NCBI GenBank assembly: GCA_012184525.1 | Contig: WOFQ01000058.1 | Coordinates: 1 to 64,000, forward strand | Direction: 5' to 3' | DNA from: Xenoacremonium recifei | Taxonomy: Eukaryota > Ascomycota > Sordariomycetes > Hypocreales > Nectriaceae | DNA length: 64,000 nt | In this document: positions 43,886 to 55,945 of the stretch, piece after piece | Numbering within the stretch: the first letter of the stretch is position 1 | How the letters are laid out: every line of letters begins with the position of its first letter | The notes under the pieces: generated by a model | What the model saw: only the letters and a program-made list of their open reading frames with translations | What the model was told of the DNA's origin: nothing | Database searches by the model: none | Program-made: the position numbers and the translations under genes

Positions 43886-46800
43886 TGGGAGATATCGTGG
43901 GAAGGCTGGTGAGAGTTGTGGGTTTGGTATGCTGGGATCCGAGGGTCGCCTAGAACAAGCAAACACAATCGGAAAAGATCAAGGAATGTCCAAGAGCAAG
44001 GAGCAAGATGTGGTTGCTTTGGCCTTGAAGATTATAAAGCTGCCACAGATGACTTCGTAGATGGATTCAGAGTCAAAGGGACGATGGAGACGAGCCGGTT
44101 TGAACTGCTGAATCGAGTGGAAAAAGAACGAGGGTGCCAAAGGCAATGAAGACTGGGAAAGGAGTGTGGTGGGTGACGAAGACAAGCTCTTGCTGCAACA
44201 GAGAGAAGACTTTGAAGGAGGGGGAGTCTGAGAAGTCCGGCTTCAAAATCTAGACTCGAGAAAGCGGCTTTGAGAGCGACGTGATCAACGCAACCAGGTA
44301 GAGGACAATACTTGACGAGGAAAACAAGACGAGGAGACGATCAGTCAACTCGAAGGAATATGGCCACGCAGTGGATGAGGTAATGAACGGATAGATAGAA
44401 AGGATTGACGAGAGTGATAGAATGCTCTGAACCAACAACAAGTTTCTGGAGATGAGGTCCGGGATATATGTTTGATGGGTGAAGTGCGAGACGCTGGATG
44501 AGTGGGGTTTGGTCGTTTCGATCGCCCAGAGAGAAACGGAGGGTTGCCTTCGCAAGACAGGGCTTTGCTCGATGCTTTGAAGCAGGTATACCCTCGAGGA
44601 AACCCTGGCTCGTGGATACGGCAGAGGTGGAATTAATACCAATGGGGTTGCCGGAGAAATGTCGAAAGGTGATCCCGACTGAATACCAGGGGCCTGCAAA
44701 TGCAGCGGATATCGCAGTCGACGAGATGTGGGGGGCTCCTTGGATCCTCGACGGACGAGGGACTCGGGACTCGATGCACGTTTTAATGCCTGCCGTCGTG
44801 AGAGGAGTCGTGACAACGCAACACACACCAGGCCCCTATCACACACCCCCCTCCCCTCCCCTCCCCTCCCCTTCCCGTCTGCCCTGGCCAGAGCTGGTGC
44901 CGCCGCTCAGCCACACGGCTTCCTTTAGCTACCCGCTCAGAGATCTAGCTAAATCAGGTGCGAACCAACAGCCGCGAGATATCGGTCACGGCCATGAAGG
45001 ATTGAGCGCGGCCGAATTGGGGTGCGCTGGTGGCTCGGACGGCGATGTGCTGCATTTCGGCAGAAGCTCTGAAGACGACGCCGAGGGTTCAAGTCGGGCT
45101 GCCCTCCAAGTGACAGGCCAGCTCCAGCACCGGAGACATGGTCGACGCCGGAACTCACAGTAACAGACTGCGTCAGACTCCACCGTCGCGATACATATGC
45201 GCCTCATCCGCTGGAGCTTTGTGATCTTGGCGAGTTGGCGCAGAGTTAGGCCTTGGTCAGGGCGCCAGCGAAGGTGGCATCGATCGTGCTCAGGGCCACA
45301 GCATGGAGCGCTGCAATGATATGCCACCTGGACTCAGGGCAGACAGCATCTCGGCTGGGACGTCAGTGAGTTGTCGATTGGTCCTTCATTACCTTAGCTC
45401 TGTGTGTTGCGCATGACCGTTGTCGAAACTTGCCTCACACTTGGCCAATAGGATAAGGGATCTGAGAAGAGGGGTGTCTTGATCAACAGGAACCAATCCT
45501 ACTGCGGGGAGGACGTCTTGAGGTTGGCTGAGCGGTAGAGTGACTGCACCGACAGGGATGTTAGGGGGGCGGGTATATCAGATGTGAAGGGTCTTAGTTC
45601 CATCACAGGAAACGACAGGGGTCGGAAGGGGGGCCACTGGCGGACCATTCTGCACGTAGTGGGGGATTTGCTCAAGATGAGATGGTTGAGCTTGAATGCT
45701 CGACGGAGAAAGCATGAGAATCAGGAGGGGATGAACTATGGGGGGAAACATCGTGCGTATGCGTGGCAGACGATGCGTTTGGCGTTTGGCGTTTGGTATT
45801 TTGGTCTCTATCGACGTCGAGGCCTCCTGGGTGTGTCAAGCCAGGGCCCGGGGCCACGAGGGCACAGATCTCAAGCCTGCGAGGCGAGCGAGGACAGAGA
45901 CATCATCTTCCGATCCGACGCAGACAGGTGACCGGCTAAGTCTGGTAACAGGAGCAGGCTTGTAAAGGAGGCATCCATCTCGAAGACGGTGATGGTGTAG
46001 CAATACGCAGCAGCCACCCACTCTGCGCAATGCTACATCCCGTGAGCAGTCAGTCGCTCCCGGCCGACGAGACGCCACTCGCCTCCGTTGACCTCTTGCC
46101 GAAGGTGTGAGTCTCACGCTGACGTCGACGTTAGCCCAGTCCAGGTCTCCCGTTGCCCAGAATTCATGCTGGTTGACCTGTCGTCATGTCTGCCAGTCTC
46201 AAACTGTAGCATCCGTTCACGCCGCGTTCATGCTGCATTCTGTGCATACGCAAGCCGGTTGTTTAAGTCGGTCTGCCAAGTGTTTGGAGACGGCACTTGA
46301 GGGCCAGGGGTATAGCGTAGATTTCCCGTCTACTCTCTGTAGGACCGGAAAGGGTCAAATCGCAAACGCTTCCAGGACCGTCAGCAGCAGCATGCGCCAA
46401 ACGCACGTGCAGGTGGAGAGGCGAGGCGTGGCTGTTGGAATCAGGTCGTTCCAAAGAGGCATGAGCAGCCAGGTCAAGGTCCCGTGAAGTTGATCCTGCG
46501 GCCATGATTCGCTCCGAAGAAGCTCCCCCGCTACGTTGTATAGGGAGTAGCTGGAGGAAATGGTACCCACGGTCCATAGATCGTGGTCTTTGGATGTCAT
46601 AGGCTGGAAGGACTGGGCTGGACTCAGCTGTAGGAGATATGGTCCACGTCTCTGTCCACGTCGTCGACACCATCAGCTTGGGAGCAGATAACTGACCGTT
46701 TTCGTTTGCATCAGGGCCCGTACCGGTGTGGCCGTGGCACGACAGGCCATGCCGAGGGCAAAGGGTCTGAGAAGCGGCGCCGAAGGAGCCGTAGGCAGAT

Positions 46801-49800
46801 ATTGGTGTGTTACCCTCCCAGCCGGCCGACGGCCAGTGCAACGTCAGAAGACCTTCCTAGTCTGACGAGGGCTGGTGATGGCGATTCTCTGGGGCTTGGG
46901 AGCTCCGGAGCAGATTGCAGCCCGGATCTGAGGGCTGGAGCGGGAGTGGGAGACCGGCCACTGGGCTGCTGCAGAGGGTTGACAGGGGAAAGCGGACAAG
47001 CCTTGAAGTCGATCGTCAGTTGTGAGCTTGTGCCTGAACGGGCAGGGGACGGGGGAGGCAAGCGCGCCCCGCGCGGCGTCGGAGCTTCCCTGATGGAAAC
47101 GCGCCTCACGCTCACGGGCAGGAACAAGCATCCATCCTTCCTGCCTCCACTGAGGTGCCGTGCCCCTGCCGGCTTCTTCTCTCCACCAGTGCCATGCCAG
47201 TCAACTTTGTCGTCTCCTTTCAAAAGTTTGGGCCAGGATCAGGGATCGGCACTGCGCCAGCCTAAAGGTTTCATCCTCCAGCGGGGACTGGCTTCGCCGT
47301 CGACGAACGACATCGACGGAATGGCGAGTTGAGTGACAAGCAGAAACCGAAACGGCAACCGATGCTGCAAGCCCGCGGGAGAGAAAGGGGCAATCCGTGT
47401 GTTTGGCTGTGTGGCTCAGAGACGCGAGACATGGCAAGGTTGGGGAAACGTGCTCTTCCGATCGAACGTTGACTGACGATCCTTCCATAATAATCCAGTG
47501 CCGCTATAGTCGACTACATGGCTCTTGCTCTGGTCCTGCCGCGCCGTTCGGGCCCTCGCCTCAGAATGTCCAGGTTACCAGCTCCAGACCCCGAATCACC
47601 AGTTTTCCTTGTCCTAGGAGTCCGGCGTCGGTGGTCCCTTTCCTCCGGCCTCTGCCAGCGCTGTCGCCGCATGATGTCAGACGCCGTCTGTGGATTCGTC
47701 CAGCAGTCCTTCATTTCTATTCCTGGGGTGGCTTCAGCCCTTCAGAAACCAGACTCTGGTCGCCTCAGCCTCCAGCCCGTCGACGTGGCCAACAGATGTC
47801 CAGGCCGCTTGTTCTCGGCAGCGTTCCCGTCCCCAAATATAGGGCGGTTCGTCCCAAAATGGCCGATTTGCTGTTCCATGGCTCCTGTGCCGTACAGAGT
47901 ACTCCATTGTAAGGCCTGAGCTGGAAATTCCGACAATATGGCTTGCGTGGGGCTTTTAGAGGATTATCACCATGGTCAGGACGCAAGGGACAGAGTATCT
48001 CTCAACCAGTGGCCGGGATCTCGCAAATCTGCCGGGACGTTAGCGTCAAACATGGCGGGTGTCTCAACTTCTACAGAGTACTTCCTTTGTCGAGATGAGT
48101 TGGCCCCTGACAGCGAATGCGAGAACCTCTACAAGGGCTCATCGAGTCAAGCACTACTGACTGGTTGATGTACAGACGAGCAAACCAGCGAGAGAAACGC
48201 CAGATCGAAAGACAAGAATCCACTTGTCGCCGAGGTATGTACATGTCCGACGTGACCTTCTCGTTTTGCAAGCACTACTGGGTAATCTGTAGCACGTACG
48301 CGCTGCAAACAAACCCAAGGTCCGACCCTAGACTCAAGCAGCGGCTGAAATTCGCCTAGCTGGCTGGTGGAAAGATTGGGCTTCGCGGAGACGGGCTCCA
48401 AGCTACGGGCAAGTCGAGGTCGCACGGCGTCCACGCACCTAGCCGCTTTCTCGGGTTCAGATGCGCGCAAATATTAACCCTAATAATCATTGCAGATTGC
48501 CGCTGGGCACCATTACAGAGTCGAGTCGGTCACCGAGTTGACATAGCGCGCTAACATGGCTTCGAAGGAGCCGAAGAACAGCACCAGTAGTGGGTCTTCA
48601 ACCATGGACGACCTCCCACGATTGCTTCGCATAGCTCTGTGCAACTCACCGAGTCTTCACTTCCGTCGATCCCTGCGTTCTCCGGATCGTACTGGTATGA
48701 TTAGGCTCAAGCCGAGTTTAAGCTTGTGTCGGTTGAGGCACGTTCTCTATTCGTATCTCTGCACGTGTAGCCACTTGGACACCCGACGATCGAAGAATCT
48801 GGATACAGTATCTGAAAAGCCGCACAGCGGACGGTTGGCGGTATACACCTTGCAGCGGCTAACCCCTAAGATCTTACGCAAGACAGCGAAAAGCTGCCAA
48901 TGTGCATTCACCTTTCCCATCACAGATCACACGCCGCGAAACTTACCGCTTCAACTCGCAACGCCTCACGCCTAGTGAGCTGTACGCCAAATCCTTCATC
49001 GAGCCAACGGCAGCAGCAAGCAGTAGAGCCCAAGGGTACACGTACCTGTAGCTTGGGAGAGCCTCTGAAAGTGCTGATATCGGCACGCCCCATGAGCCTC
49101 GCAGCCCTAGTACCTGGTCGGCCGACTCGAGCCTCCCCCCAGATTTCAGGAGTGCCGTGGCCGCCCCATCTCCTTCTAGCGCGCAAGTCCCGGCCGTCGT
49201 CGACGTCTGGGACTTCCAACGGCTGGCTTCCTGAGAGCCTGGCTCAAATCAATCGACCCTTCACATCTTACTTACAGGCTGAAAACTGGGAAACATGTTG
49301 CTCCTAAGTCTTTGACGAAGGCTCTTCTCTCGGGCGCTGTCTAAAATTCTGCAATCTCTTCTGAAGGGCGATCTTCTCCCTAATCCTGGGACCAAGTGCA
49401 TCATGTGATAAGACCGTGCTCGGGTCCGACTCTCGGCCCTTTCCCCCAAACCCTCGACGATACCGAAACCTTTGCACGATCTAATTCCTTCCCGCGCGCT
49501 TTGCGTTTACTGGCGCTACTCTGGATCCTTCGTTTTCGCGGCCGTCTGGTTTACTGGGAGACGCCCCTCAGCCCCATGGAGACACCATGGGAAAGCTTTG
49601 GCCCAGGATGGGAGTCAGAAGCACCCCATGATCCGGAATCAATGTCACCGAACCAGGCACACACGGGGAAGACGCAATTGCAGGAACGCGGCATGTGGGC
49701 AGTGAGCGGTACGGCCGGACTTGTAAGTCGACGCGCGCGGATAAGATCTGATTCACGCAGGGATTGGTGTCGAGTCCTTGGCCGTCGCCACACCTCATCT

Positions 49801-52800
49801 CACCTGTCCGTCGCCCCATCACCCAGACTTGGTCTGGCGCCCTTCCCGTCTGAGAGATCACTACTATGCCTCGTGCAGTGATTGCTTGGAATAGCTTTCA
49901 TGGAGCGTCGACGAAACCTACTAGATCCTTCAACAGGGTGTGTATTGTCCTTGCTCAGCCTTTACTACGTCGATATGCCGGGTAGTCATCCCGCATAATG
50001 AGGCTGATGCTTATGAGCCGTTATTCCCTCCTAAACGGTTTCGAAACAGCTCCTGTGTCCTAAGCGTTGCTCGATTTCGTTTCAACCACGGAGAGTTCTT
50101 GTCTGATCACACACAATTGCGCACGGGGCCGCCCAATGGATCAGGTCAGTTCTCTGGCCGTCAGCACACGGGCTGATGATCATTGATTCCAGATACCACT
50201 AACATGAACCTTATGATATGACGCCCACCCATAAGGCTGGCAGCACTGAGGCCATGTTCGGTAATAGTGGTCCGTAATCTGCCGCGGGGCCCTCTTCTCT
50301 TTCTCTTTGTTATTTCCTGGTGCCTTACGGGATCTTTTCGAGGGGTTGATCCGGTCCGGTGAACATCTGTTTGGCATCAAGTCTTGGTCTACCCGCCTCA
50401 TACGTGTGCCTTTCTATAGATAGTTGTGACACAGCGGGACGATGCTTACACGCTCCAGCAGCCTGCACTGATCTACCAATGGCCCCGTCGGATGGAAACT
50501 GCTCGACATGATTGTGGCCCGTACGGCGCTTATGATCAGGGAACACGGAAGTCCTTTCTTGCAGCTTGAAGGACCCAGCAAAATTCCATGGGGGTTGTGC
50601 TCATACCATGTCCTCCTTTGACTAACGGTATTGCCGACGTTTGCGCCACTCAGTTATTTCTGGGACCCATGATAACATCTCAGCGACTTGTCGATCCTTT
50701 GGATCCTTCGAAAGGCACGTTCTCGACCCAGGATGTCCCATCCGCAGCTTACCCATGACAAAGAAGTCTGCCTTACGACTTGTTTCATCCATGGATATTC
50801 TCAATGGGGGGCTTGGAACCCATTTTTGATCTAACGTTGACGTTTTGAGACCATTGAAAACTAACATCAGATGGTTCAGATTATGCCGATCACAGCGGCC
50901 AAGAAAGCCATGATATTCCTCTTGGTGTGGCTAAGCCTCATTGTTTCTAAACTTACTCTCACAATCCACAATGATCCTGCTCGACGAAACATTCAAGCGT
51001 CTCGGCTTATGGTAAGTGTGGTGAACTCGAACTCCAGGGATGGCGTTCCTTGATACTACATCTCAATCGTTACGAAGGACCAAATCGGTAAACGTGGCCT
51101 GCAGGTCGATCTTTTCGTCTAAATTTGACTTCATCGACCGGGCCGTGACCCATTTCCTTACAACCGGCTCATCAGGGTCTTGGACCAAGTAGCGGACCAT
51201 TACTGCTATTGCTACGGAGTCAAGTGAACGTCCTGACACCGAATTTTGGTGGAACTGGTCCACACTCGAGTAATGATGCATTCTGTTGATGCGATACCAC
51301 CCATGTGCGTCCACCAGGCACCAAGTTTAGAGCTATTCGGAATTCGGAAATCACTTCAATCTGCTTCTAGGTAAGGGCAGCTCAAGTTTTTGGTACGCAG
51401 AACCTTTGTAGCTGAGGATCGCCTGTAAGGTGACTAGTATGATGATCAAGGTCACACGTAAGGCTATCAGAGATCACCCAGAACCAGAGAAGAGAAGTGG
51501 CAACACAGAACAAGGCCCCCACGATTTGCAAATTAGGACCAGAAGAAAAGGTAGGCAAGGAAGAAGAGTCGAGGGCCTAGAAGAGCCCCAGTCTGGATCA
51601 AGTGGGACTATCAGTCGCCAAAAGGACGTCAATGAGCAGCTATCTGCTCCCGAACAGTCGATATAGGGCCAGGGAACATGTAAGCCAACTGCTTTAGTGG
51701 TCTGTGTAGTATCGATGCGCGGTGAGTCGATCATCTCCTAACCTCCACGAAGTCACCCAAACACATGGAATGTGGTAACCTAACTTCACCGCAGAACCCA
51801 TGCACCGTTGAAGTAGGAAGTTGATCTACATCGTCCCGTTCCCTAACCATCAACTTTACCAAGCGTTGGGTCCAACCGGGAACAGTTGCGCCGTGCCCTG
51901 CGGTCCTCTCTGGTTAATCTTCTGGGTCCAAGTCTGTCATGTCTAATGCTGTTGTGGAGTGTCTCTCGCAAAGACAAATTTCGTCGGCCATCTTGTGTCA
52001 GTTCTCGGACCCGAAGACTCTCAACGTGCTTCCAAACGCCTCCAGTATTACACTCTTGACCCTGCATCGAACCACTGCAAGGAAGCTGTGGCAAACGTCA
52101 ATTCCGGAAAATGCAATGACGCGATGATCTCAACACTCAAGAACGAAACCAAAACTCGCCGATTGGGGAGCCTCTTTGCCAGCGGCAACGCATGTGTTCC
52201 TTCCGTTGCGGCGTGGGAGCGTCTTCTCCTGACCGGGTAAGATACATTGAATCCCGGTCAGATTATGACTGAATCCATTAGTAGTCACGGTGCCTCCGCG
52301 TAGGCTCCTAAATTTGAAGAGCTGCTGCGCCTCAGGTACGTCGTTCTACTCTGTAGGCGATGTCGGCGAAAGATGCCTCCTACTCGCCAGTCTGGGGTCA
52401 TGGATCCGCGCGAGTCGTAGCCTTGCCCAATACAGGCTTAAAGGTAGGCTTGTATTTCCCGGACAAGACTGTCGGTAGTTGGCGGGTTCTCCATGTCACG
52501 GAGACGCCTTTGGGCAAGGTAAGCCGTAAGGTCAGACTGGGACCTGGACGAGCTTGGGGTAGCTAATTGGAGGCACAGTTCCTCAAAGGGTCTCCCAACC
52601 TGGCCTCCATGACATGGATCATCGGGGTGCGAGGGGTGTGGTGAAAGTCGGCCCGTCTCTCAGACGTAAGAGGCGACCTAATAGATTTCCCATATTGCCC
52701 GCCTCCTCCGACATTGCTGGATCTGGGAGTTGCGGGAGCTCTGGACAGCTGCTCAGGGACGATCTTCGCTCGGAGGAGGCCATATTAACCCATTAGCCCA

Positions 52801-54483
52801 TCATCCGATCTGAGTCGCGGGCTCACGGCTCCTACGGTGCCGATCCTAGCGTCCCGCTCGCCGAGGCCCATGCCATCCATCCATCAGTGGCGCCCACTCA
52901 CAGACCCTGGCTCTCCTGTAAGGTACTGTGCAGCACGGAGTTCGGACCACCTGAGATATAGGCCAAGGTGTCCTACTATGTGTGGTCGGACTAGGCGCCA
53001 TGGCCCGGGGTGGCATGGTATGTAGGAACGGGTTCTCGATCGTCGTGCAGCCCTGAACTGACCTCCCTTCCCTTGCCTAGGCCGGTGGATATCGACATCG
53101 GCAAGCACTTCAACCTGCCAGCAACTCCTACAGCATGCATAGCATAGCAGACGGCCCCGGAACCGTCGCCGCACAGATTTGGAAGGTGAGGGCACGGCAC
53201 TGATTGTCGGGGATCTCCTAACTACCTTATTCGACTGGGCTGAATGGCATGATGCTATCGTGACTCTGTTCCTTCGGCCTGGAGTCCTATGGAGTCCTAC
53301 GCATGGCCCACGCCTAGTGAAGCCGCTGACACCGATGGGGCATGTGGTCGAGGATCCTGCTATCAGTGGGCGATTTCGGATGAGGGGAACTTTGCGGGTT
53401 TCCTAAGGCTGAGCCTATCCTATGGAACTGATATGATAGATATCGCCTCGTCCAGGTAGGGGTCTGTCAGATCAGACATGTCAGCGAGCCGGCAGCATGT
53501 GCGGCAGATACCTTGAGTCAAGATGGTGATGACTACAGTAACGTCACAAGGTCACCGTCAAGGTGTCACGTTACGAACCAAGGTAGGCCCGAGAACAAGG
53601 CGGCCAGCCGCCATCCCTATGCCCTTCTAGGCGCAAGGCTGTGGGCCATGGAGGGTAGCCTCGAGAGCGACTCGCCCGTCCATGCATGCGATCATATCGG
53701 GACCGAAGCACAGCGGTATAGCTGGAAGTCTAGGGTAAGTTTGGTAGAGAGCCAGCCGCCGATACTACACTGATGGATCTCGCCGTGGGGAAAAGGGGAG
53801 GGGGGCGTGTGTCTTTCGGAGCGTCTTAACTTCTAATGCTCTAGCCACGGGGAAACGAAAAGGCGGTGGTGCTATGCGTGCAAGCCGATGATTCAGTCGG
53901 ACATCAGGGACTTTGGCCGTGTCCGACGGATGCCGGCCATGTCAGGTCCTGACAGGCTGTTCGGGAGAAGTGAAAACCGCTCCAATGATGGGACAGGAGA
54001 AATCGACCGCACAGCATCGCATCAGGAACAGCCCAGGCCAACCGAGGCCGAGGCGATGGAAGGCTACCTATGGAGTGATGCGGGATTACAATTGCAACTA
54101 GGCGACTTCCTGAGTCGGCCACCGACTAGGTCGTGCTCTTGACGGGGGTCGAACGACTAGTTGCGAGGGATTCTAACCGGAGAGACAGGAGAGCTTATTA
54201 GGATTGACCGGAAAGCTATCGAGCGAGTATCGTGGCATAGCAATTGCGACCCAAGACCTCTTCACGTGGGCGCTCAAGGAGCAGCTTGTGGGCGAATAGT
54301 CCAGCACGTGCATCATCTCACCGTGGGGAACTAAGGTAGCTGAAGGATTGCTAATTACAACTCATACAAGTCCATTATCCATGGATACCTACAGGCGAGA
54401 GGAAAATAGCTCCTCAACAACTTTTGTCTACCGAGACATGAGATCAACAACCCCGAGACTCCGAGCGGCTCATCAAGCTCAGC
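43886..54483. other. 10.6-kb gene-free region upstream of the homeodomain gene
   Basis: No frame in this interval shows a recognisable domain or a splice-consistent extension, while the rest of the window carries about one gene per 3 kb. Open frames reach at most about 220 codons, often on both strands at once, as expected by chance at this base composition. I found no transposon ends, terminal repeats, tRNA or rRNA. The first 400 bp or so is probably the homeodomain leader. A C-run/G-quadruplex tract lies at 44846-44876. The region may be an extended promoter or hold non-coding transcripts. Confidence 0.55.
44846..44876 (-). promoter_or_regulatory. G-quadruplex-prone tract
   Basis: Six C-runs of 6, 4, 4, 4, 4 and 3 bases are separated by one or two T. 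On the minus strand, the coding strand of the homeodomain gene, this is six G-runs with very short loops, a strong G4 pattern about 0.97 kb before the start codon. Confidence 0.6.
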
Positions 54484-55575
54484 TCAGTAGTCGTAGAAGC
54501 CCTTGCCGCTCTTCTTGCCCATCCACCCGGCATCGACCATCTTCTTCAGCAGCACACTCGGGCGGTACTTGGAGTCGGCCGTCTCCTCGTACAGCACCCG
54601 CATGATGGCTAGACAAGTGTCCAGGCCGATGAAGTCGGCGAGCTGCAGCGGGCCCATGGGCACGTTGGTGCCGTTCTTCATGATGGCGTCGATGGAGTCG
54701 CGGTCGCCGACGCCGGTCTCGAGGCAGATGACGGCCTCGTTGATGTAGGGCATCAGGATGCGGTTGGCCAGGAAGCCGGGCGAGTCGGCGGACACGGAGG
54801 CGATCTTGCCCATGCGGCGGCAGAAGTCGACGGCGGCGTCGAGCGTGGCCTGGCTGGTCTGCAGGCCGCTGATGATCTCGACGCCCTTCTGCACCGGCAC
54901 GGGGTTCATGAAGTGCGTGGACACGACGCGCGACGAGGCCGACGTGTCGGTGGGATCGGACGTGGTGGCGGCGGCGATGCGCGTAATCGAGATGGAGGAC
55001 GTGTTGGTGGCCAGGATGGCGTGCGGCGGGCAGATCTGCGCCAGCTTGCTGAAGATGTCGAACTTGAGCTTCGGGATCTCGGGGACGGCCTCGATGACGA
55101 AGTCGACGGCGGCCAGCTCGTCCATGCTGGTGGTGGGCGTCAGGAGCGATCGCGCCTTGTCGGCATCCTCCTGCGAGATGCGCGACTTGGAGACATCCTT
55201 GGCCAGCAGCTTGTCTGTAGAGAGATCGTGTAAGCGGTGCGTTCCGTCGTTTCGGGCGGGGGAGCTGGCGCATCAATTGAGCGGCGCATCACGCACCAGC
55301 AAAGGCCAGACCCTTATCCAGGGCCTTGTCGGAGGTGTCGACGAGTGTCACGGGCACATTGGCCTTTTGCGCCGCCACGAGGGCGATTCCCAGACCCTGT
55401 ACTGTAGTCAGTCGCCGAAGCTATCACGGCTCTTCACATGTAAGCTACGCACCATCTGGCCCGCGCCGATGACGCCGAGGCGCTTGACCTCCGCATGCTG
55501 TCGCGAGGACACGCTGAAGCACCGCGCCTGGCGGGCAGCTCCCAGAGCTCTCGAGCGAAGAATTGAGGGGATCAT
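54484..55575 (-). CDS. 3-hydroxybutyryl-CoA / 3-hydroxyacyl-CoA dehydrogenase, probably mitochondrial
   Basis: Three exons (55453-55575, 55297-55396, 54484-55214; introns 56 and 82 bp) give 317 residues. The first 30 residues are Arg/Ser/Ala-rich without acids (MIPSILRSRALGAARQARCF), fitting a mitochondrial presequence. The NAD-binding fold starts LGVIGAGQMGLGIA, interrupted by intron 1 after the Met. Then come FVIEAVPE (113-120), ATNTSS (143-148), HFMNPVPV with the catalytic His175, DSPGFLANRILMPYINEA and GPLQLADFIGLD. The chain ends GKKSGKGFYDY. This is the short, single-function HAD of fatty-acid or amino-acid beta-oxidation, not the bifunctional peroxisomal enzyme. A Ser/Thr/Asp-rich insertion (about 158-168) precedes the catalytic His. 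It is divergent from Tof1 over 370 bp. Confidence 0.93.
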
Positions 55576-55764
55576 GGTGAAGCAATCGTGGCTGCTGATG
55601 CTGCGGAGGGTCGGGAAGGTTCCGTAGATAATACTTGTAATAATACCATATCTTCACGGGACGGGGACGGGTAACCTCGGTTTGCCCCGGATTCGGGCCT
55701 CAGCCCCAGGTGGTTCGGCGCCCAGAGCGTCGGACCGAGTGGGCAGGTGCCGAGGACCATAGCC

Positions 55765-55787
55765 TTATCGATAGCCCTATCTTATCG
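55765..55787. promoter_or_regulatory. Four clustered HGATAR sites
   Basis: TTATCG, CGATAG, CTATCT and TTATCG, all matches to HGATAR on one or the other strand, follow each other within 23 bp. GATA factors such as AreA/NIT2 bind this consensus. Confidence 0.5.
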
Positions 55788-55823
55788 TACCGCGTTTTGC
55801 CGGCGAAAGCAATTAACACGCTG

Positions 55824-55833
55824 AGACGCGTCT
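55824..55833. promoter_or_regulatory. MluI cell-cycle box (MCB) in a 10-bp palindrome
   Basis: AGACGCGTCT is a perfect palindrome centred on ACGCGT, with a second CGCG core at 55837-55840. It lies about 120 bp before the Tof1 ATG. ACGCGT is the site of MBF, which drives G1/S replication genes. Confidence 0.5.
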
Positions 55834-55945
55834 AGGCGCGTGTCTCAAGGGTCAAGGGTCTGTCCTCCATGGCGGGACCTCCAAATGCAACAAGTTCGTA
55901 GCAAGAACCCATGATGCCGATGCAGACAGCGATATCATCGCCATA

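Larger units (their letters stand above)
55576..55945. promoter_or_regulatory. Bidirectional promoter of HAD and Tof1
   Basis: 370 bp between divergent start codons. It contains a dense group of GATA sites (55765-55787) and an MCB-like palindrome (55824-55833). Confidence 0.65.

Noticed and set aside
45520..45600. tRNA-like A-box (TGGCTGAGCGG) on the plus strand
   Set aside because: No B-box (GGTTCGANTCC-like) follows at the right distance and no acceptor stem can be paired.
46263..47332. Open frames of about 190-210 codons on both strands in the gene-free interval
   Set aside because: Opposite-strand frames overlap, composition is random-like, and no motif or splice extension is visible.
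50352..50358. Fifth CGGTCCG copy
   Set aside because: Only the 7-bp core is present, without the extended block, and no cluster gene is near; a few such cores are expected by chance in 64 kb.
54130..54190. T-loop-like GTTCGAC on the minus strand
   Set aside because: The flanking bases do not form tRNA stems.
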